From assembly GCA_023435545.1 (NCBI GenBank), contig JAEYRQ010000642.1, positions 1-5,385 of the forward strand: a stretch of DNA of 5,385 bases, given 5' to 3'. This document shows positions 4,856 through 5,385 of this stretch, in pieces. The notes under the pieces are model-generated. The model ran no database searches and was not told where the DNA came from. It saw nothing but the letters and a program-made list of their open reading frames with translations. Within the stretch, counting starts at the first letter, position 1, and every line of letters begins with the position of its first letter. This DNA comes from Pseudomonadota bacterium (GTDB lineage: Bacteria; Pseudomonadota; Alphaproteobacteria; Rhizobiales; Tepidamorphaceae). The translations under genes and the position numbers were made by a program.

Positions 4856-5314
4856 GTGCGCCGATACCTGACGCATCTGGTGTTCCGGCCATGGTGGCGC
4901 CTGAGCCGCGGCATGACGCTCGGGGTGCGCGGCATCGTGGTCCGCGAGGCGCATCATGTGCTCCTGGTGAAGCACAGCTACGTGCCCGGCTGGTATCTGC
5001 CGGGAGGCGGCGTGGAGCGAGGCGAGACGGTGCTCGAGGCGCTCGGCCGGGAACTCGAGGAGGAGGGCGGCCTACGCCTTTCCGGCGCCCCCCAGCTCCA
5101 TGGCGTCTTCTGCAACAACGCCGAGCATCGCGGCGACCATGTGGTCGCCTTCATCGTCAGGGAGTGGTCGCAGGAACGTGCCGTGAAACCCACGATGGAG
5201 ATCGTGGCTGCGGAGTTTTTTCCCGCCGACGGGTTGCCGACTGGTACGACCCCCGCGACGCGGCGGCGCGTCGCGGAAGTGTTCGAGGGCGCCCCGAGCA
5301 CGCCCTACTGGTGA
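4856..5314 (+). CDS. NUDIX hydrolase
   Basis: NUDIX enzymes cleave a nucleoside diphosphate linked to another group, using a metal held by the Nudix box. The box is complete here: G51, E57, then R65-E66-L67-E68-E69-E70-G71-G72-L73 (numbered from the GTG start), with E66, E69 and E70 as metal ligands. It is preceded by YVPGWYLPGGGVERGE (42-57), the usual entry strand. The C-terminal segment TTPATRRRVAEVFEGAPSTP (131-150) resembles alphaproteobacterial homologs. Substrate cannot be assigned. I chose GTG at 4856, giving 152 residues, because GGGAG lies 6 bases upstream and homologs begin close to this RRYLTHLVF stretch. An in-frame ATG at 4778 would add 26 low-complexity residues and has only a weak ribosome site. 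The AT-rich island at 4695-4740 is the likely promoter region. One base separates its stop from the stop of the next, convergent gene. Confidence 0.93.
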   Translation: MRRYLTHLVFRPWWRLSRGMTLGVRGIVVREAHHVLLVKHSYVPGWYLPGGGVERGETVLEALGRELEEEGGLRLSGAPQLHGVFCNNAEHRGDHVVAFIVREWSQERAVKPTMEIVAAEFFPADGLPTGTTPATRRRVAEVFEGAPSTPYW

Positions 5315-5315
5315 A

Positions 5316-5385
5316 TCAGGCGGCGCGCAGGCGGTCGCGGTCGTGCGGGGCGTCGAGGTCGAGGTCTGGTCCGACAGGTACGATG
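5316..5385 (-). CDS. C-terminal tail of a leftward gene cut by the window edge, product unknown
   Basis: From the right edge an open frame on the minus strand reads 22 residues (IVPVGPDLDLDAPHDRDRLR, then AA) and ends with TGA at 5318-5316. The stop lies one base beyond the NUDIX stop, a tight convergent arrangement like those at 2327-2339 and 3549-3567. The DLDAPHDRDRL ending faintly recalls the C-termini of MobA-like nucleotidyltransferases (a D-x-D-T-P-E-D-type ending), but 22 residues are too few to assign a family. The frame could also be open by chance. Confidence 0.42.
   Translation of the reverse strand, partial: IVPVGPDLDLDAPHDRDRLRAA

Noticed and set aside
5352..5370. Tandem GAGGTC repeat
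   Set aside because: It is explained by the DLDLD codons in the leftward partial frame; two short copies are not a meaningful repeat.
1..5385. CRISPR array, tRNA, transposon ends, toxin-antitoxin or defence system
   Set aside because: I looked for spaced direct repeats, cloverleaf-like stretches, terminal inverted repeats and paired small genes and saw none. The window reads as ordinary housekeeping chromosome.

Overview
The window is ordinary chromosomal DNA, high in GC and strongly GC-biased at third codon positions. It most likely comes from an alphaproteobacterium of the Hyphomicrobiales (rhizobial) type. This rests on the cobalamin riboswitch - cbtB - cbtA arrangement next to cobD, a rhizobial-looking conserved protein at 2947-3549, and the style of the NUDIX and metallophosphoesterase proteins. 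It is inference from protein resemblance, not from a marker gene.

Left part (1-1786), the cobalt/cobalamin region. The N-terminal 179 residues of CobD (CbiB-type cobinamide-phosphate synthase) run leftward off the window edge. Divergent from it is a well-preserved cobalamin riboswitch (about 641-818, with a complete B12 box and a 10-bp closing helix), then cbtB and cbtA, a predicted B12-regulated cobalt transporter. A strong GC-rich hairpin (1755-1786) ends the unit. The logic is cobalt uptake switched off when B12 is plentiful, beside an enzyme that builds B12.

Middle part (1848-3549). A small multi-pass membrane protein resembling DUF6790 (+) meets a YbaK/EbsC-type aminoacyl-tRNA deacylase-like protein (-) tail to tail with a 13-bp overlap. 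The deacylase gene is divergent from a 200-residue conserved protein of unknown function with one C-terminal membrane helix. The 146-bp space between them carries candidate promoter and operator elements.

Right part (3567-5385). A calcineurin-like metallophosphoesterase (-) is preceded on the same strand by a 35-codon small ORF with a good Shine-Dalgarno sequence. A perfect 9-bp hairpin sits directly against the phosphoesterase start codon. An AT-rich island with a short dyad separates these from a NUDIX hydrolase (+), whose likely start is a GTG at 4856. The last 70 bases hold the C-terminal tail of another leftward gene.

I found no tRNA or rRNA, mobile element, CRISPR array, toxin-antitoxin pair or defence island, and nothing that looks like a new multi-gene system. 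The less explained items are the small ORF, the start-adjacent hairpin, the unknown tail-anchored protein and the riboswitch expression platform.
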